Shown: piece by piece, positions 24,394 through 33,450 of the stretch
How positions within the stretch are numbered: the first letter of the stretch is position 1
How the letters are laid out: each line of letters opens with the position of its first letter
Assembly (NCBI RefSeq): GCF_000620765.1
Contig: NZ_JIAK01000021.1
Location: 1-52,838, forward strand
DNA from: Desulfovermiculus halophilus DSM 18834
GTDB lineage: Bacteria > Desulfobacterota > Desulfovibrionia > Desulfovibrionales > Desulfothermaceae
Direction: 5' to 3'
Length of the DNA stretch: 52,838 bases
The notes under the pieces: generated by a model
Told to the model about the DNA's origin: nothing
Database searches by the model: none
What the model saw: the letters and a program-made list of their open reading frames with translations, nothing else
Position numbers and translations under genes: made by a program

Positions 24394-25806
24394 ATGACCC
24401 AGAAAATAACCATTATCGGCGGTGGGCCGGGCGGATATACAGCTGCCTTTGAGGCAGCCAAGGGCGGGGCGGAGGTCACCTTGATCGAGGCGGCTCAAAT
24501 GGGCGGGACCTGCCTGAACTGGGGATGCATTCCCACCAAGACCTTCAAGTCTTCGGCCGAGGCCCTGGAAACCGTGCATCGGCTCAAGGAGTTCGGCCTG
24601 TCCGGAGAATGCAGCGCGGCAGCGGACATGCCGGCCGTTGTGGCCAGGAAGGACAAGGTCGCCGGTACCCTACGCGGGGGGCTGGAAAAGACCTGCTCCA
24701 AGCTGAAGGTCAACCTGATGTATGGAAAGGCGAAGGTGGTCAGTGCCAACCTGGTCCGGGTGCACACCAGTGAGGGCGAGGAGCAGGAGATAACCGGAGA
24801 CAAGGTGATCATCGCCACCGGCTCCAGGAACCTGAATCTTCCCTCCCTGCCCGTGGACCATAAGAAAATCATTTCCAGCGATGATGCCCTGGAGCTGGAT
24901 CATGTTCCTGAACGCCTGCTGGTGGTCGGAGGCGGAGTCATCGGCAGCGAGCTGGCCTGCATCTTTCAGTCCTTTGGCTCCAAGGTGACCATTGTCGAAG
25001 GCCTGGACCGCATTCTGCCCCTGCCGTCCATTGACCGAGAGATAAGCAAGCTCATGCAGCGGGAGCTGAAGAAGCGGAAGATCTCCTGCGAGGTGTGCCG
25101 GACCGCGGTCAAGGCCGAGTACACGGACAGCGGAGTAGCCGTGACCCTGGGCCCGTCTCCGTTCCTGGATCAGGTCCCTGCGGCGGCGGAGAAGGAAAAG
25201 GTGGTTGAGGCCGACGCGGTTCTGGTTTCAGTGGGCCGGGTGCCGAATACCGAAGGGCTGGGCCTGGCCGAGGCAGGAGTGGAGACCGATGCCAAAGGCT
25301 GGATCATTGCCGACGAATACTGCCGGACTTCGCAGCCCGGAATCTACGCTATCGGTGATGTTTTGGGGCCGAGCAAGGTCATGCTGGCCCATGCGGCGGT
25401 CATGGAAGGGCTGGTTGCGGCCAGAAACTGTTTGGGACGAAACGAGGTTATGACCTACGACGTCATGCCTTCAGCCGTGTTCACCTCCCCGGAGGTGGCC
25501 AGCGTGGGGATGACAGAAGAACAGGCCGCGGAGCAGGGCTGGAACGTCCGTTGTGTCCAGAGTCAGTTCCGGGAGCTGGGCAAGGCCCAGGCCATGGGCG
25601 AGATCTCCGGGGTGTTCAAGCTGGTGGTGGATGCGGACAGCGGCAAGCTCCTGGGCGCCCATCTGGCCGGAGCCCATGTTTCGGACATTATCGCCGAGCC
25701 CACCCTGGCTCTGAGGCTTGGTGCGGCCGGCAAAGACATCGCCAGGACCATACACGCCCATCCCACCCTGGCCGAGGGGCTTTTTGAGGCCGCCCATATG
25801 CTGTAG
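24394..25806 (+). CDS. lpdA: dihydrolipoyl dehydrogenase
   Basis: A 470-residue flavoprotein reoxidising dihydrolipoyl groups with NAD+. FAD site ITIIGGGPGGYTAAFEA (5-21), redox-active disulfide in GGTCLNWGCIPTKT (about 37-50), NAD site LLVVGGGVIGSELACIFQSF, second FAD motif IYAIGDV, and C-terminal catalytic His-Glu pair in HAHPTLAEGLFE. Length is normal for the family. AAAGGAGAAAGA precedes the ATG. With gcvH and lipA it completes a lipoyl carrier, synthesis and reoxidation set, although no E2 or P/T partner is present. Confidence 0.94.
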   Translation: MTQKITIIGGGPGGYTAAFEAAKGGAEVTLIEAAQMGGTCLNWGCIPTKTFKSSAEALETVHRLKEFGLSGECSAAADMPAVVARKDKVAGTLRGGLEKTCSKLKVNLMYGKAKVVSANLVRVHTSEGEEQEITGDKVIIATGSRNLNLPSLPVDHKKIISSDDALELDHVPERLLVVGGGVIGSELACIFQSFGSKVTIVEGLDRILPLPSIDREISKLMQRELKKRKISCEVCRTAVKAEYTDSGVAVTLGPSPFLDQVPAAAEKEKVVEADAVLVSVGRVPNTEGLGLAEAGVETDAKGWIIADEYCRTSQPGIYAIGDVLGPSKVMLAHAAVMEGLVAARNCLGRNEVMTYDVMPSAVFTSPEVASVGMTEEQAAEQGWNVRCVQSQFRELGKAQAMGEISGVFKLVVDADSGKLLGAHLAGAHVSDIIAEPTLALRLGAAGKDIARTIHAHPTLAEGLFEAAHML

Positions 25807-25819
25807 GGGGCCGGAAATG

Positions 25820-25855
25820 ACAAGACTCCCCAGGGATGGCCATGGGGAGTCTTGT
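25820..25855 (+). terminator. hairpin terminator after lpdA
   Basis: Perfect arms ACAAGACTCCCCA / TGGGGAGTCTTGT around a 10-base loop, 14 bases past the stop. No T-run follows, so termination strength is uncertain. Confidence 0.65.
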
Positions 25856-25870
25856 CATTCATCATCTGTC

Positions 25871-25915
25871 GCAATGCAAGAAACACCCCCCAGCCCCCCC
25901 TCAAGGGGGGACGAA
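25871..25915. repeat. C-run/G-run dispersed repeat, second copy
   Basis: Matches the copy after gcvH: AAGAAACACCCCCCAGCCCC then CCTCAAGGGGGGACG. Confidence 0.65.
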
Positions 25916-25969
25916 GAAGAGGGAGCGACAGATTAAGGTTGATTATTCACCAGTGTTTTTTTGGATCCT

Positions 25970-26208
25970 CAGAGTTTGCCGTCTTTTTTGTGTGCCGTAA
26001 GCGGCAGGCCCGCACATTTTCTTGGTCCCGCCACCCGGCACTCACGTGTATGATACGCTCACTCAAAAAGAAAGCAGTGACCTGCACGTGAGTAGCCGGG
26101 AGGGGGCAGGGATCCCCCCTTTGGCGGGGCTTAGAAAATACCGGGCCGAAAGTGGGCACACAGAAGAGATGGCGAACGCCAAAAATCCACAGGCTACATC
26201 GAAGAACC
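25970..26208 (-). mobile_element. MITE-like element, reversed copy with lost outer end
   Basis: Runs from CAGAGTTTGCCGTC through the entire palindromic centre to GGCTACATCGAAGAACC. The GGCTCTTCGACA end is replaced by unrelated sequence (GTTTTTTTGGATCC). No target duplication is visible. Confidence 0.85.
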
Positions 26209-26256
26209 AAATGGAATTATGGACATAAGAGTTTGCCGACTATTCTGTGCGCCCGG
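26209..26256 (-). mobile_element. MITE-like element, inner fragment
   Basis: AAATGGAATTATGGACATAA followed by GAGTTTGCCGACTATTCTGT and GCGCCCGG matches the inner right-arm portion, directly abutting the previous copy. Probably a second truncated insertion. Confidence 0.55.
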
Positions 26257-26267
26257 TTTTGACTCGA

Positions 26268-26726
26268 TTACTGGGCCGAGGTCCCGAGCTTGTCCTTGAG
26301 TGCGGCTATCTGCTCCTGGAGGGACTGGAGCATGGACTTCAGCTCCTGCTGGCCCTGCTCGCTCATTTCCTGTCCTCCTGTCTTGAGCTCTTCCATCTTT
26401 GACTTCAGCTTGTCCTGCTGCTCCTGCAGGCTCTGCAACCCGGCCTGAACCTGGGTCTGCGTGGCGTTTTGAGCCCTATCGGACAGGTCCTGGATCTGGG
26501 ACTCCAGATCATCGTACTGTTGTTGTGCATTTTGCAAAAATTGGCTTCCAGCCTCCTGGGCGGCGTCGGAAACAGCCTTGGCCGCCTCCTTGCTCTCTTC
26601 AACGGCTTCAGCGCTTTTCTCTTGAACACTCGTGTCTTGCGCGGTTTCTTCGCTGTCCTGGCCACAGGCAAAGATGCAAAGACTTGCAAACAAAATGACT
26701 GCCATAAGTACATACCTTCGGATCAT
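26268..26726 (-). CDS. small lipoprotein with long coiled coil
   Basis: A 152-residue lipoprotein: signal RRYVLMAVILFASLCIFAC with lipobox Cys21, then a nearly uninterrupted Gln/Glu/Ala/Lys-rich helix (EETAQDTSVQEKSAEAVEES, QQYDDLESQIQDLSDRAQNA, KLKSKMEELKTGGQEM) with heptad-like spacing. No enzymatic motif. It could be a periplasmic spacer or envelope-tether protein of the Lpp-like size class, but the family was not recognised. GGAGG lies 6 bases before the ATG. It is followed leftward by repeat fragments. Confidence 0.75.
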   Translation of the reverse strand: MIRRYVLMAVILFASLCIFACGQDSEETAQDTSVQEKSAEAVEESKEAAKAVSDAAQEAGSQFLQNAQQQYDDLESQIQDLSDRAQNATQTQVQAGLQSLQEQQDKLKSKMEELKTGGQEMSEQGQQELKSMLQSLQEQIAALKDKLGTSAQ

Positions 26727-26885
26727 ATCCGCCTCCTGGTTTAAAGGTGACAATCCAGCAAGTCTGGATTGTGGACACACTATACGTCTTGAGCGTGGTT
26801 TTGTATACGGGCCGGAGTGCACCGGATTACGCACAACAGCCCCATGGCCCGGCTGCAATCCGCACCTTGGATACTTTATGCAGGA

Positions 26886-29800
26886 TCAAGGCCAAAATGT
26901 CCACTCCCGCCATCCCGAGAGCAGGGGAAAGTAGAGACCGAGCTTGATCTGTCTGTGCTCTGCAGCCTGCAGCAACCGGGCATAGGTCTCCAAGCTGGAC
27001 TGGTAGCGGGCTCTCTCCCGGTCAAGAAAACCGTCGACATCCGTCCCCTCGTGCCGGCTGGTCTTGTAGTCGATGATCCAGCGCACGTCCTGTTCATCCA
27101 CAAAGGTCCGGTCCATGACCACGGAGATAACCCGGTCCTGGTCCATGCCGCTTACGGCGTACTCGTTTCTGGCCTCCTGGTGTGCGGAAACAATCCAGCG
27201 CCCGACTGCATCGCGTATGGTATTTTCCAGGGCGCTCTGGACCAGATCTGTTCCGCTATGAATGTCCGGCTCCCTGACCCCCAGTTCGGCCAACTGACGG
27301 GCAAAGACCGGACGCAGAGCGCGTATTCGGTCCTGATTCCATCTCTGCAGGCCTTGGGCGGCCAGCATCACCAGCCATCCATGCACGCAGGTGCCCACGC
27401 AACGAACCGTCTCCCCGGCCCAGTCAAAGACAATGTCCTCGGTTGCCGGTTCTTTCTCCGGGATGGATTTCGGGCTCAGGCCTGGAGGAAACCCGGGCGG
27501 TTCCCATTCCCGGGTCAGTCTGTGCAGGATCTGGGGCGAACCGGCTGCCTCCGGCTCTGACCGTCCGGCATGATCAGAACCGTTTTCCGAGATCCTCTGC
27601 GCGACCTCTGCAAACTCTTCCCGGACCGCCGGCCACAGAGCCGCCAGCAGAGAGCCGGAGGACGGGGGGCGGAGTCCTTTTTCGCCTATTGTTGTATGCC
27701 CGAGCAGGTGAAGCCGCTTTTTGGCCCTGGTGGCAGCCACGTACAACAGGCGTCCGTCTTCGTGTCTGCCCTTGTTCTGGATCAGATGCTGGATATAGGC
27801 ATAAATGGGATCTTTCTCCTCTCCGGTCCCGGTTCTGGGAGCCAGGAGAAGATCACTTTCAGCGCCCGGCCCGGCGCGCTCCAGCCAGGCCAGGAGCTGC
27901 TGCTCGTCCGGCCGGGGGGCACGCCCCAAGCCGGGCACAATGACGGTATCGAACTCCAGGCCCTTGGCCTTGTGCACGGTCATGACCTGCAGGCCGGGGT
28001 CGGCTTTGGGGTCAGCCGGGGAGAAGAGCTTGTCCACGGCCGCATCCAGTTCATCGATCACTGTGTGCGGAGCAGGATCAAAACGCTCCTGCAGAAGGGT
28101 GAAGAAGGTCTCCGCGTCCTGGCTGTCCCGGGCAAAACGCATGCAGTCCGGGCCGCCAAGGGCCTGCCAGCAGGCTTCCACCTGCCGCCGGATGCCGGTC
28201 CGGTCCCGGTGAAGGACCGCCTGACGCAGGATAGGCAGGACCCGGTGCAGGCGGATTTGGGCTCCTTGACTGAGCCTGGAGACTGTCTCCTGGTCCTGCA
28301 GGCCGGCGTAGACGGCTTTCCTGCCCTGGGCAGGGCTGAGCAGAGCCAGGTCGGCAAGCTCCAGTCCGCACCACGGGGCCCGGAGTACGGCCAGCCAGGC
28401 CAGGTTGTGTCCGGGGTGGCGCAGGGCCTTGGTCAGGGCGCAGAGATCCGCAATCACCGGTCGCTGGCTCAAGGGATCGATGTCCTGGGCCTGATAGGAG
28501 AGTCCGGCCCGGTTCAAGGCCGGAATGATGGCCTGCAGATGGGGCCGGCTGCGAACCAGGATGGCCGTGGTTTCCTCCGGCGCTTTTTGTCTGGACTCCT
28601 GGACCAGGGACAGGACGGTTTCCGCCTCAGGCCCATACCCGGCATCGAAAAATGGATGGATGTGCACGGCCGGGGTGTCTTCCGGGGGCAGAAATGCCTG
28701 GGAGGGGGAGTAGGGCACGCTTCCGGTCAGGGGATCTTCGGTTTGGGGCAGGACATGGGGAAAGGCCTGGTTCACCCAGTCCACAATCCCGGACCGGGAG
28801 CGAAAATTCACGGACAGGGTCAGGGGAGTAAGGGGGATGTCGCCCAGGCCCTGCTGCCTGGCCTGGAGAAAGAGGCCGACCTCGGCCTCCCGGAAGCCGT
28901 AGATGGACTGCATGGGGTCGCCCACGGCAAAAAAGGTTCTCCCGTCCCCCGGAGTCCACCCAGCGGTCAGGGAGTGGAGCAGGCGAACCTGGGAGATGCT
29001 GGTGTCCTGAAATTCGTCTATGAGCAGATGCTGGATGCGGTTGTCCAGGCTCAGGGCCAGGTCGGTGGGCTCCTGGGGTGAGCCGAGGGCCTGTCTGGCC
29101 CGGGAGGTTATTTCGGCAAAGTCCACCTCCCCGTGGTCCTGAAAAACAAGATGCAGATGGGCCACGGCCAGACGCAGGACATCGAACAGGGCTTCCAGCA
29201 CCGCCCACTGCTCCGGGGTATACTCCGGAGGGGGCAAGGTGAGGACCTCGGCCAGCCTGGCTTCCATGCCCGGCTTGGCAGCCAGGGCCTGCATGCAGGC
29301 GGAAAACTCGTCCTTCATCTCCTGGAGCAGGGCCTTGGCTTGCGGATCTTTGCTCCCGCTGGGAGGGGGAAAGCCCAGGTTCTTGTTCGCCTGCCTGCGG
29401 ATGGATCCGCTTCCGGTCAGGCAGAACCGGGCCAGCCCTTGCCACAGGGGAAGGTTGCTGCTGTCTGCTTCCGGAAGAGACTCCAGGCCGGCGCACAGGG
29501 CAAGTCCGGGCAGCCTGTCCGGGTCAGGAAGGCGGGGGAGGGCAAAGCGAACCAGGCGGGGAAGGCTTTTTTCGGCCTGGGGGGGAAGGGCTGAAAGGAC
29601 CGCGGCCAGGGACTGCTGAACTGCCCGGTCCAGGGCGGATTCCAGATGGGGCCGCTGCACCCGTCTGTCTTCAGGGTCGGCCAGGTGACGCAGCCACTGT
29701 TCCCGCTGGGGGAGCATCTCGGAGATCAGGCGGGCGGTCTTGTGCACATCGTTGTCCAGGTGAGCCAAAAGGGTGCGCACAGCAGGAGCCCAGGGCGATT

Positions 29801-30293
29801 GGCCGTTGAGCTCAGCCACTGTGGCCCGGGCCGCCTGCAGGTAGAGCTGGTCCGGGATGTCGCTGATTCTGCTTTGGCCGCCCAGTCTGGACAGGACAGG
29901 CATGCGGGAAACCAGCCCGGCGCACAGGGAGTCGATGGTCTGAATCCGCAGCCGGGCCGGAAAAGAGGGCAGCTCCCAGCCAAGGACGTCGCTTTGGGCC
30001 AAAACCTGGGCGGCCAGATCCAGGGTGGTCCGCTCGTGGTCAGCCTGGGGCTGCTCCCCGGCAGCCGCCCGGTGCAGGGCGGTGGTGATGCGGGCCCGCA
30101 TCTCTGCGGCCGCTTTGCGGGTGAAAGTGATGGCAATGACCTCTTCCGGGGTCTTCACCGTGGCCAGAAGGGCCAGGGTGCGCTGGGTCAAGAGCTCGGT
30201 CTTGCCCGATCCGGCCGGGGCCTGGACGATGAAGGACCGCCGGGGGTCCAGGGCCGCGGTTCGCTGTGCGGCGTCCGCTGTCTCTGAGGGCAT
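26886..30293 (-). CDS. UvrD-type helicase/nuclease, AddA/RecB-like
   Basis: A 1135-residue DNA-repair protein. Superfamily 1A helicase motifs: Walker A APAGSGKT (25-32), VIAITFTRKAAAEMRARI, Walker B LLIDEFQDTSISQ, FAVGDPMQSIYGFREAEVGL, LSVNFRS, and VMTVHKAKGLEFDTVIVPGL. A C-terminal PD-(D/E)XK nuclease is suggested by the pattern VVMDRTFVDEQDVRWIIDYK near residues 1060-1080. This combination is that of AddA or RecB. It starts 8 bases after the stop of the partner nuclease gene, so the two are cotranscribed and probably form a double-strand-break end-processing complex. The ATG at 30293 starts immediately before conserved sequence. Confidence 0.88.
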   Translation of the reverse strand: MPSETADAAQRTAALDPRRSFIVQAPAGSGKTELLTQRTLALLATVKTPEEVIAITFTRKAAAEMRARITTALHRAAAGEQPQADHERTTLDLAAQVLAQSDVLGWELPSFPARLRIQTIDSLCAGLVSRMPVLSRLGGQSRISDIPDQLYLQAARATVAELNGQSPWAPAVRTLLAHLDNDVHKTARLISEMLPQREQWLRHLADPEDRRVQRPHLESALDRAVQQSLAAVLSALPPQAEKSLPRLVRFALPRLPDPDRLPGLALCAGLESLPEADSSNLPLWQGLARFCLTGSGSIRRQANKNLGFPPPSGSKDPQAKALLQEMKDEFSACMQALAAKPGMEARLAEVLTLPPPEYTPEQWAVLEALFDVLRLAVAHLHLVFQDHGEVDFAEITSRARQALGSPQEPTDLALSLDNRIQHLLIDEFQDTSISQVRLLHSLTAGWTPGDGRTFFAVGDPMQSIYGFREAEVGLFLQARQQGLGDIPLTPLTLSVNFRSRSGIVDWVNQAFPHVLPQTEDPLTGSVPYSPSQAFLPPEDTPAVHIHPFFDAGYGPEAETVLSLVQESRQKAPEETTAILVRSRPHLQAIIPALNRAGLSYQAQDIDPLSQRPVIADLCALTKALRHPGHNLAWLAVLRAPWCGLELADLALLSPAQGRKAVYAGLQDQETVSRLSQGAQIRLHRVLPILRQAVLHRDRTGIRRQVEACWQALGGPDCMRFARDSQDAETFFTLLQERFDPAPHTVIDELDAAVDKLFSPADPKADPGLQVMTVHKAKGLEFDTVIVPGLGRAPRPDEQQLLAWLERAGPGAESDLLLAPRTGTGEEKDPIYAYIQHLIQNKGRHEDGRLLYVAATRAKKRLHLLGHTTIGEKGLRPPSSGSLLAALWPAVREEFAEVAQRISENGSDHAGRSEPEAAGSPQILHRLTREWEPPGFPPGLSPKSIPEKEPATEDIVFDWAGETVRCVGTCVHGWLVMLAAQGLQRWNQDRIRALRPVFARQLAELGVREPDIHSGTDLVQSALENTIRDAVGRWIVSAHQEARNEYAVSGMDQDRVISVVMDRTFVDEQDVRWIIDYKTSRHEGTDVDGFLDRERARYQSSLETYARLLQAAEHRQIKLGLYFPLLSGWREWTFWP

Positions 30294-30301
30294 GATGCAG
30301 C

Positions 30302-33001
30302 TTACCTGTTGGGGGTTTCGTGCAGGTCAAAGATTCGGCACAAGGGGTGCAGATCGCACCGGGTGCAGGTCTGCCGGGTGCTTGGTTCTGCCCGGGCGTG
30401 TCCGCGCAGTACTTCTGCGGCCAGATCCTCCAGCCGGGTCTTCCAGTGGTCGAGGAGCCCGGTCCAGGAAGTGAACTCCCGAAGGGAGGCATGCTGGTCA
30501 AAGGCTTTGCATCCGGGGACAATATCCGCTTCTTCCCCCAGCCCTACAAAGCAGGATTCGCCCTTGCGCACAACCCCGAAATAGACTCCGGCAACGGGAT
30601 CAGGACAAAACAGGCTGTACAGGGGCACCTGGGGCTCCACCGGCCGGTCCTGAAACCATTCGCTCATGGTGTGCCGGCCGGTCTTGTAGTCGATGACCAC
30701 CAGCTTGCCGTTATCCAAACGGTCGATGCGGTCGGCCGCCACATTCAGCTGCAGGCCGCCGATGGAAACATCCAGGCGCTTCTCCAGGGAGTGGACCTGA
30801 AACGGACTGCGCCTGCGTTCCAGGTCCAGCCATTCGGCAAGCAGATCCATAAGCCGCCTGCGTTCCAGAACGGCATATTCCTTGCTTAGGCTCAGGGGCC
30901 GTTTGCCGCGCATTTCGCGTACCGCCCGGTCAACGGCTGAACCAATCAGCTCTGTGCAGGCATTCTGGTCCAGGGTCAGCAGAAAGGCTTGATCCGGGCA
31001 TTGGGCCCAGAGCTTTTCCAGGGCGAGATGGACAATGCTGCCCCGTTCCACCGGTCCAAGCCCCGGGGTTGGCTGGTCCAGAGCCTCGGCCTGCAGGCGG
31101 TGGCGGGCAAATCCCTGGAAGGGGCAGGCGGCCTGGGAGCGCAGGAGGCCGGATCCGCCGGGTGCCCGGTATGGAGGGGGCAGGGGCGGTCCGGATTCGT
31201 CGCTGAATGTCTCCACAAGAAGGGTCTGGTCCCGGTCCTCCCAGGGACTGCACAGCGTCTCCGGCTCGCAATGCTCGAGCCGCACGGGCAGGTCCCGCAG
31301 CAGGGGGCTGGGCAGAAGCTCCCGGTCTTCTTCGCGCTCGGGGCAGCTCAGAACCACGTCCGGTGAGCTGTGGGTCAGGCGGTCCAGGACGTTGCGGGCG
31401 TAGTCCAGCTCGCGCTCCGGGCTGGATCGGGGCATACCGAGATCCCGCTGCACAGAGGCGGGCAGAAAAGGATTCGGTTCCGGAGCCGGAGGCCAGATCT
31501 GGTCGGTCAGCCCCATGATCCACAGGTGGTCGAAGTGTTCGCCGACCGCCTCCAAAATGCCCATAATTCGAACCCTGGCTTCCGGACCTTCGGGCTGGAA
31601 GACTGTCTGGCTTGCAATGTGCTCCAGGCGGGCAATGGCCTGATTCAGGGAGATGCGGGGCAGGACCGGATCCAGCCCGGCCAGGCGCCGGAGGCAGGAA
31701 TGAAAGGCCTGAACCGTCTGGTACTCCCGGCTGTCCAGGCTCTGCTCCCCGGGCCAGCCCATGCTGTGCACAAGGCGGTCAATGTCCTGGGCCCAGGCAC
31801 TCGGGGGCTGGGATGCGGGCAGCTCGCGCCATGTTTCCTGAAAGCTCTCCAGGGCCCGGGCCAGGAGGGGACAGGGGGTGAGCCCGCGCATTTGCGGTTC
31901 TCTGGCCTGCCTCAGAAAGGGGGACCAGCGGACCTCTGTCTCACCCATGCTGCGCAGTGCGGCTTCATATTCCGCCCGCAGTCCGGTCTCTGCAGCTCCC
32001 CCTGAGATGAAGGAGGAGGTGAGGACGGCGCTTGCTGTGCTCAAGGGCAGAGGATCCCGGGTCAGGTTCAGGATATTCAGGGCGGCCTGGACCAAGGGAT
32101 AGGCGCTGAGCGGCCGGCCGAGAGAGAGATCGTAGCTCCGCTGCCGGGGCGGGGCTGGATCGACTGCGGCGTCCGGATGGAGGACGGCATCGAAGCTGAG
32201 CTCTACCCGGTCTCTGATCTGGGAAAGGTCGGGAACAATGATGCCTATCCTCTGCGCCGGATCGGTCAGGAGGTGTGAGCGGGCCCAGTTCGCGGCGGAT
32301 TGAATCTCCTGTCTGCGGTCGGGCAGGGAGAAGGCGGAAATTTCGGATTCCCGGGAACTGAATTGGAGTTGATACAGGGCACAGGCCTGGTCCTGGAGGA
32401 CCGCAGCCAGATGTTTCTGGATGGGGCTGACCTGCTCAAATCCAGCCAGGATTATGCTCTGCGGAGCGGGGAGGATGCCGGAGTCCAGGAGCTGGGCTAC
32501 GTGCGCCGGCTGTCTGGCAGCTTCCAGCCATCCCCGGGTGTCCACCTGGGTGCGGAATGCCCGGCTCCACTCCAGGAAGGCCTCGTGATCCGGGGAGGTC
32601 CAGAGCAGAGGGTCGTCATGCTTCTCCATGTCCCAGTGCTGATATAAAACCCAGGCCTGGGCAACTTGACCGGCGGTATGGCTCAGATGCAAAAGCCCTT
32701 TGGCCTGTTGTGAACCCCGGATGACGGTTTCCCACAGGGCCAGTTCCTGGTCCTGGCTCAGGGGCAGGGGATGCTCCCCGTCCGGATGCAGGTAGGTGGC
32801 CCGGTGGAGGCAACGGGTGAGCCAGGCGTTCCAGGGCAGGACATCCGGGGTTTCCCACACCGTCTCCCCCTGGTTCTGGGTCCGGGAGTGATAGCGGTGC
32901 AGGATGCTTCGGCTCAGCCTGCGATTGACGGTGATCAGGGTGGCTCCCCGGGCTAGGGCGGGCAAGAGCTCGGTTTCCGGGATGGGGACGAAGTCGTGCA
33001 T
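30302..33001 (-). CDS. AddB-like PD-(D/E)XK nuclease (probable DNA repair protein)
   Basis: An 899-residue protein of the family annotated as probable DNA repair protein (TIGR03623-like), partner of the downstream helicase. The N-terminal ATLITVNRRLSRSILHRYHS replaces an intact Walker A, as in inactive helicase subunits. LWIMGLTDQIWPPAPEPNPF is a degenerate helicase motif. The C-terminal nuclease has AADRIDRLDNGKLVVIDYKT. Cysteines at AACPFQGFARHRL and in CTRCDLHPLCRIF could hold a 4Fe-4S cluster as in AddB. The start is uncertain: ATG 33001 is preferred, and the frame is open to 33109, where the added segment is very basic and lacks a ribosome site. Confidence 0.83.
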   Translation of the reverse strand: MHDFVPIPETELLPALARGATLITVNRRLSRSILHRYHSRTQNQGETVWETPDVLPWNAWLTRCLHRATYLHPDGEHPLPLSQDQELALWETVIRGSQQAKGLLHLSHTAGQVAQAWVLYQHWDMEKHDDPLLWTSPDHEAFLEWSRAFRTQVDTRGWLEAARQPAHVAQLLDSGILPAPQSIILAGFEQVSPIQKHLAAVLQDQACALYQLQFSSRESEISAFSLPDRRQEIQSAANWARSHLLTDPAQRIGIIVPDLSQIRDRVELSFDAVLHPDAAVDPAPPRQRSYDLSLGRPLSAYPLVQAALNILNLTRDPLPLSTASAVLTSSFISGGAAETGLRAEYEAALRSMGETEVRWSPFLRQAREPQMRGLTPCPLLARALESFQETWRELPASQPPSAWAQDIDRLVHSMGWPGEQSLDSREYQTVQAFHSCLRRLAGLDPVLPRISLNQAIARLEHIASQTVFQPEGPEARVRIMGILEAVGEHFDHLWIMGLTDQIWPPAPEPNPFLPASVQRDLGMPRSSPERELDYARNVLDRLTHSSPDVVLSCPEREEDRELLPSPLLRDLPVRLEHCEPETLCSPWEDRDQTLLVETFSDESGPPLPPPYRAPGGSGLLRSQAACPFQGFARHRLQAEALDQPTPGLGPVERGSIVHLALEKLWAQCPDQAFLLTLDQNACTELIGSAVDRAVREMRGKRPLSLSKEYAVLERRRLMDLLAEWLDLERRRSPFQVHSLEKRLDVSIGGLQLNVAADRIDRLDNGKLVVIDYKTGRHTMSEWFQDRPVEPQVPLYSLFCPDPVAGVYFGVVRKGESCFVGLGEEADIVPGCKAFDQHASLREFTSWTGLLDHWKTRLEDLAAEVLRGHARAEPSTRQTCTRCDLHPLCRIFDLHETPNR

Positions 33002-33167
33002 GACCGGAGTGTACACCCTGGGACCCGCTGATTTCAAGGAACCCTTGCGGCCCGGCTTTCTCCTGGAAATGGGTGTGCCGGGGCGGCCATGACCTCTCTT
33101 GCCCGCCATGGCCGTGTTGCGTACAGTGATACGCTCTTTGCCCCTTGGGCCAGGGCATGAATCTTGA

Positions 33168-33246
33168 GGTTCTTCGACGTAGCCTGGGGATTTTTTGAGT
33201 TTGCGAACTCTTATGTGGTAAATTCCACTTCCCGTGTCGAAGAGTC
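33168..33246 (+). mobile_element. short-form MITE-like element
   Basis: A 79-bp copy, GGTTCTTCGACGTAGCCTGG ... CCCGTGTCGAAGAGTC, with the centre joined as GAGTTTGCGAACTCTT. The flanks AATCTTGA and AAGGTTGA share 6 of 8 bases, perhaps a decayed duplication. Confidence 0.8.
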
Positions 33247-33413
33247 AAGGTTGATAGGCGGATTTGAAACCCCACAGGCAAGATCACCCCTTAGTTTTCT
33301 TTGGTCGCTGACATGACTCAACTGCAAAAAGTCGAAGACTGGGGTTAAACGCACAAGTTAAAATTTACAACTATTTGATTTCACTTAAAACTTTCAACTT
33401 GAAACTTAACACT

Positions 33414-33441
33414 GCCTGCAAAAACATATGTTTTTGCAGGC
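33414..33441. promoter_or_regulatory. perfect 28-bp palindrome at the mntP start
   Basis: GCCTGCAAAAACAT ATGTTTTTGCAGGC, perfectly symmetric, ending 9 bases before the mntP ATG. It could be an operator or an RNA hairpin covering the ribosome-binding region, where no Shine-Dalgarno sequence is seen. The preceding bases back to 33247 show no feature; no Mn riboswitch pattern was found. Confidence 0.6.
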
Positions 33442-33450
33442 GCATCTGAC

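Noticed and set aside
26022-26228. Short frames with recurring peptides such as [14 protein letters not shown] and KNPQATSKN
   Set aside because: They are translations of the MITE-like repeat and recur wherever it does, in frame with different genes. They are not conserved proteins and were excluded when choosing start codons.
27570-29081. 503-codon rightward open frame
   Set aside because: Fully antisense to the helicase gene, with low-complexity Gly/Gln/Leu composition and no domain.
33247-33450. yybP-ykoY manganese riboswitch before mntP
   Set aside because: The conserved aptamer sequences of that class are absent; only a simple palindrome is present.
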